Origin: Formicarius rufipectus | Lineage: Eukaryota; Chordata; Aves; Passeriformes; Formicariidae | Direction: 5' to 3' | Assembly: GCA_013399695.1 (NCBI GenBank) | Contig: VXAU01002076.1 | Span: forward strand, 41,379-105,378 | Length of the DNA stretch: 64,000 bases | Shown here: positions 63,061 to 64,000 of the stretch, one piece after another | Layout: every line of letters begins with the position of its first letter | Position numbering within the stretch: the stretch's first letter is position 1 | The notes under the pieces: model-generated | What the model saw: only the letters and a program-made list of their open reading frames with translations | Database searches by the model: none | Told to the model about the DNA's origin: nothing | Position numbers and translations under genes: made by a program

Positions 63061-64000
63061 CTGGAAAAGAAGAAACAAAATCAGCGTTCAGTAAGCTATG
63101 CACTAATACACAAGCATATAAAGATGGGTGCTCAGAGCTTGCCAGAGACAGAAAATGCTGCTGCAGCTCAGCGAGCAGACCAACTTTCCGCTGACTGACC
63201 CTCAACACTAAATCCCGATTAACTTTTTACAAGTTAATCAGTGAGTTTTCAAATGCTAGGAAGTGCATACCCACATAGATGTGTACACATGCATACACAG
63301 ACTGTTAACCAGGAGGCACAGCCAGCAGCTCAAAGCTGTCCTTTCCCAAATCCTTTCAGCCTTCCCAAGTCACACCAAGCTTTCACACACACTGTGTTAC
63401 CAGGTGAAGACCACAGGATTATAATGGACACAAACCGGCCGGAGACCAAGTTCTCTGGAGGGTGCATTCGAGCAGGCGATTGGAACTGTGGCCCCGCTGC
63501 TTACGCAACCTCTGTCATTAGACTTTACACAGCTCTGCAGCTGTTCTGTGGCTCTGGGAAGCGCTGCCACACCAGTCTGCTCTCACCTCAGCTCACACCA
63601 CCTCCACGAGCGCCTCTGCCTCTTTCCTTTCAAACTGCACGAAGTCCCCCAAGACAGGCGGCGGGACCCGCCTCCCGCACGTCCCGAATCCCGCTGCTGG
63701 GGAAGGCTGCCGCCCGGCACAGAAAGCACACCCAAAGCAATGCAAGTAAAACTTCAGCAGAGCCACCGGGCTTCCTCACGCTGCCTATTCGTGTGCAGCA
63801 CTGCGACACAACCTGCTCCTCCAGGCCCACTTGGGAGGGAGAAAAACACACAAAAAAAAAAAAGGCAAAAAAAAAAGCGGGGAACAACTGTTGCAAGCCA
63901 TGCGCTGGAGGAACAGTAAAGGCAGCTTTCCGGTTACCTGTGTTGGGCACACGCCTCAGCGCCCACAGCGCACATTCTCCAGGCACTGTCCATGCGGCTG
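63061..64000 (-). other. KANK1: KANK1 upstream intron (partial), possibly with an alternative first exon
   Basis: Sequence upstream of the large exon acceptor. The exon with the family start (MAYTTKV-like) was not found. From about 63640 the sequence is richer in GC and CpG. A donor-like ACACAG|GTAACC stands at about 63938 on the minus strand, so a non-coding alternative first exon could lie at the right edge. An A-rich tract lies at 63848-63876. Confidence 0.5.

Noticed and set aside
60338..63208. A 956-residue continuous ORF starting MLRVSQRKVG
   Set aside because: The first about 49 residues and last about 22 have no KANK1 homology and lie outside clear splice sites (acceptor at 63061, donor at 60405). 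They are intron read-through of the large exon.
63630..63986. 118-residue minus ORF as the KANK1 N-terminal exon
   Set aside because: It lacks the family start peptide, includes Phe runs from an A/T tract, and its frame and phase do not join to the exon at 63060.

Overview
The window is vertebrate genomic DNA, very probably from the Z chromosome of a songbird. Two neighbouring genes on the minus strand anchor it: KANK1 (coding exons from 63060 down to 37774) and the first two coding exons of the sex-determining gene DMRT1 (19893 down to 16480). The KANK1 > DMRT1 order and shared orientation is the vertebrate synteny that is Z-linked in birds. The repeats are bird-like: several CR1 LINE 3' ends, a tRNA-Ile-headed SINE that resembles the passerine TguSINE1 family, and a solo LTR. 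Bird, passerine and Z assignments are inferred from gene order and repeats, because no database was searched.

Layout, left to right. 1-16479: DMRT1 intron 2, holding CR1 fragments; exon 3 was not found, so the gene continues beyond the left edge. 16480-16663: DMRT1 exon 2. 16664-19608: intron 1, with a sense-oriented CR1 about 120 bp from the exon 2 acceptor. 19609-19893: DMRT1 exon 1, with most of the DM domain, inside a CpG-rich promoter region (about 19260-20480) that has a TATA-like element at 20379-20384. About 20.5-36.85 kb: the intergenic interval, with a CR1 (27.4-27.96 kb), a SINE (28.1 kb), a CCCTT microsatellite interrupted by 119 N (28993-29111), and a 594-bp solo LTR (29941-30534) with a perfect 5-bp target duplication and an internal minisatellite. 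36872-37773: likely KANK1 3' UTR. 37774-63060: ten KANK1 coding exons, all joined in frame. 63061-64000: upstream KANK1 intron sequence, GC-rich in part, without the start-codon exon.

Function. KANK1 is a cytoplasmic adaptor at focal adhesions and the cortical microtubule stabilising complex. It has an N-terminal KN motif, coiled coils, a long low-complexity centre and C-terminal ankyrin repeats. DMRT1 is a DM-domain transcription factor for testis development and, in birds, the Z-dosage male determinant. The genes are linked by conserved position, not by a shared pathway.

No clearly new biological system was found. The points most worth checking are a Lys-to-Asn difference inside the DMRT1 DM domain, an upstream ORF overlapping the DMRT1 start, the minisatellite-bearing solo LTR between the genes, the degenerate RS-V-x-V-G repeats in the centre of KANK1, and the AAGGG/CCCTT array that was not resolved in the assembly.
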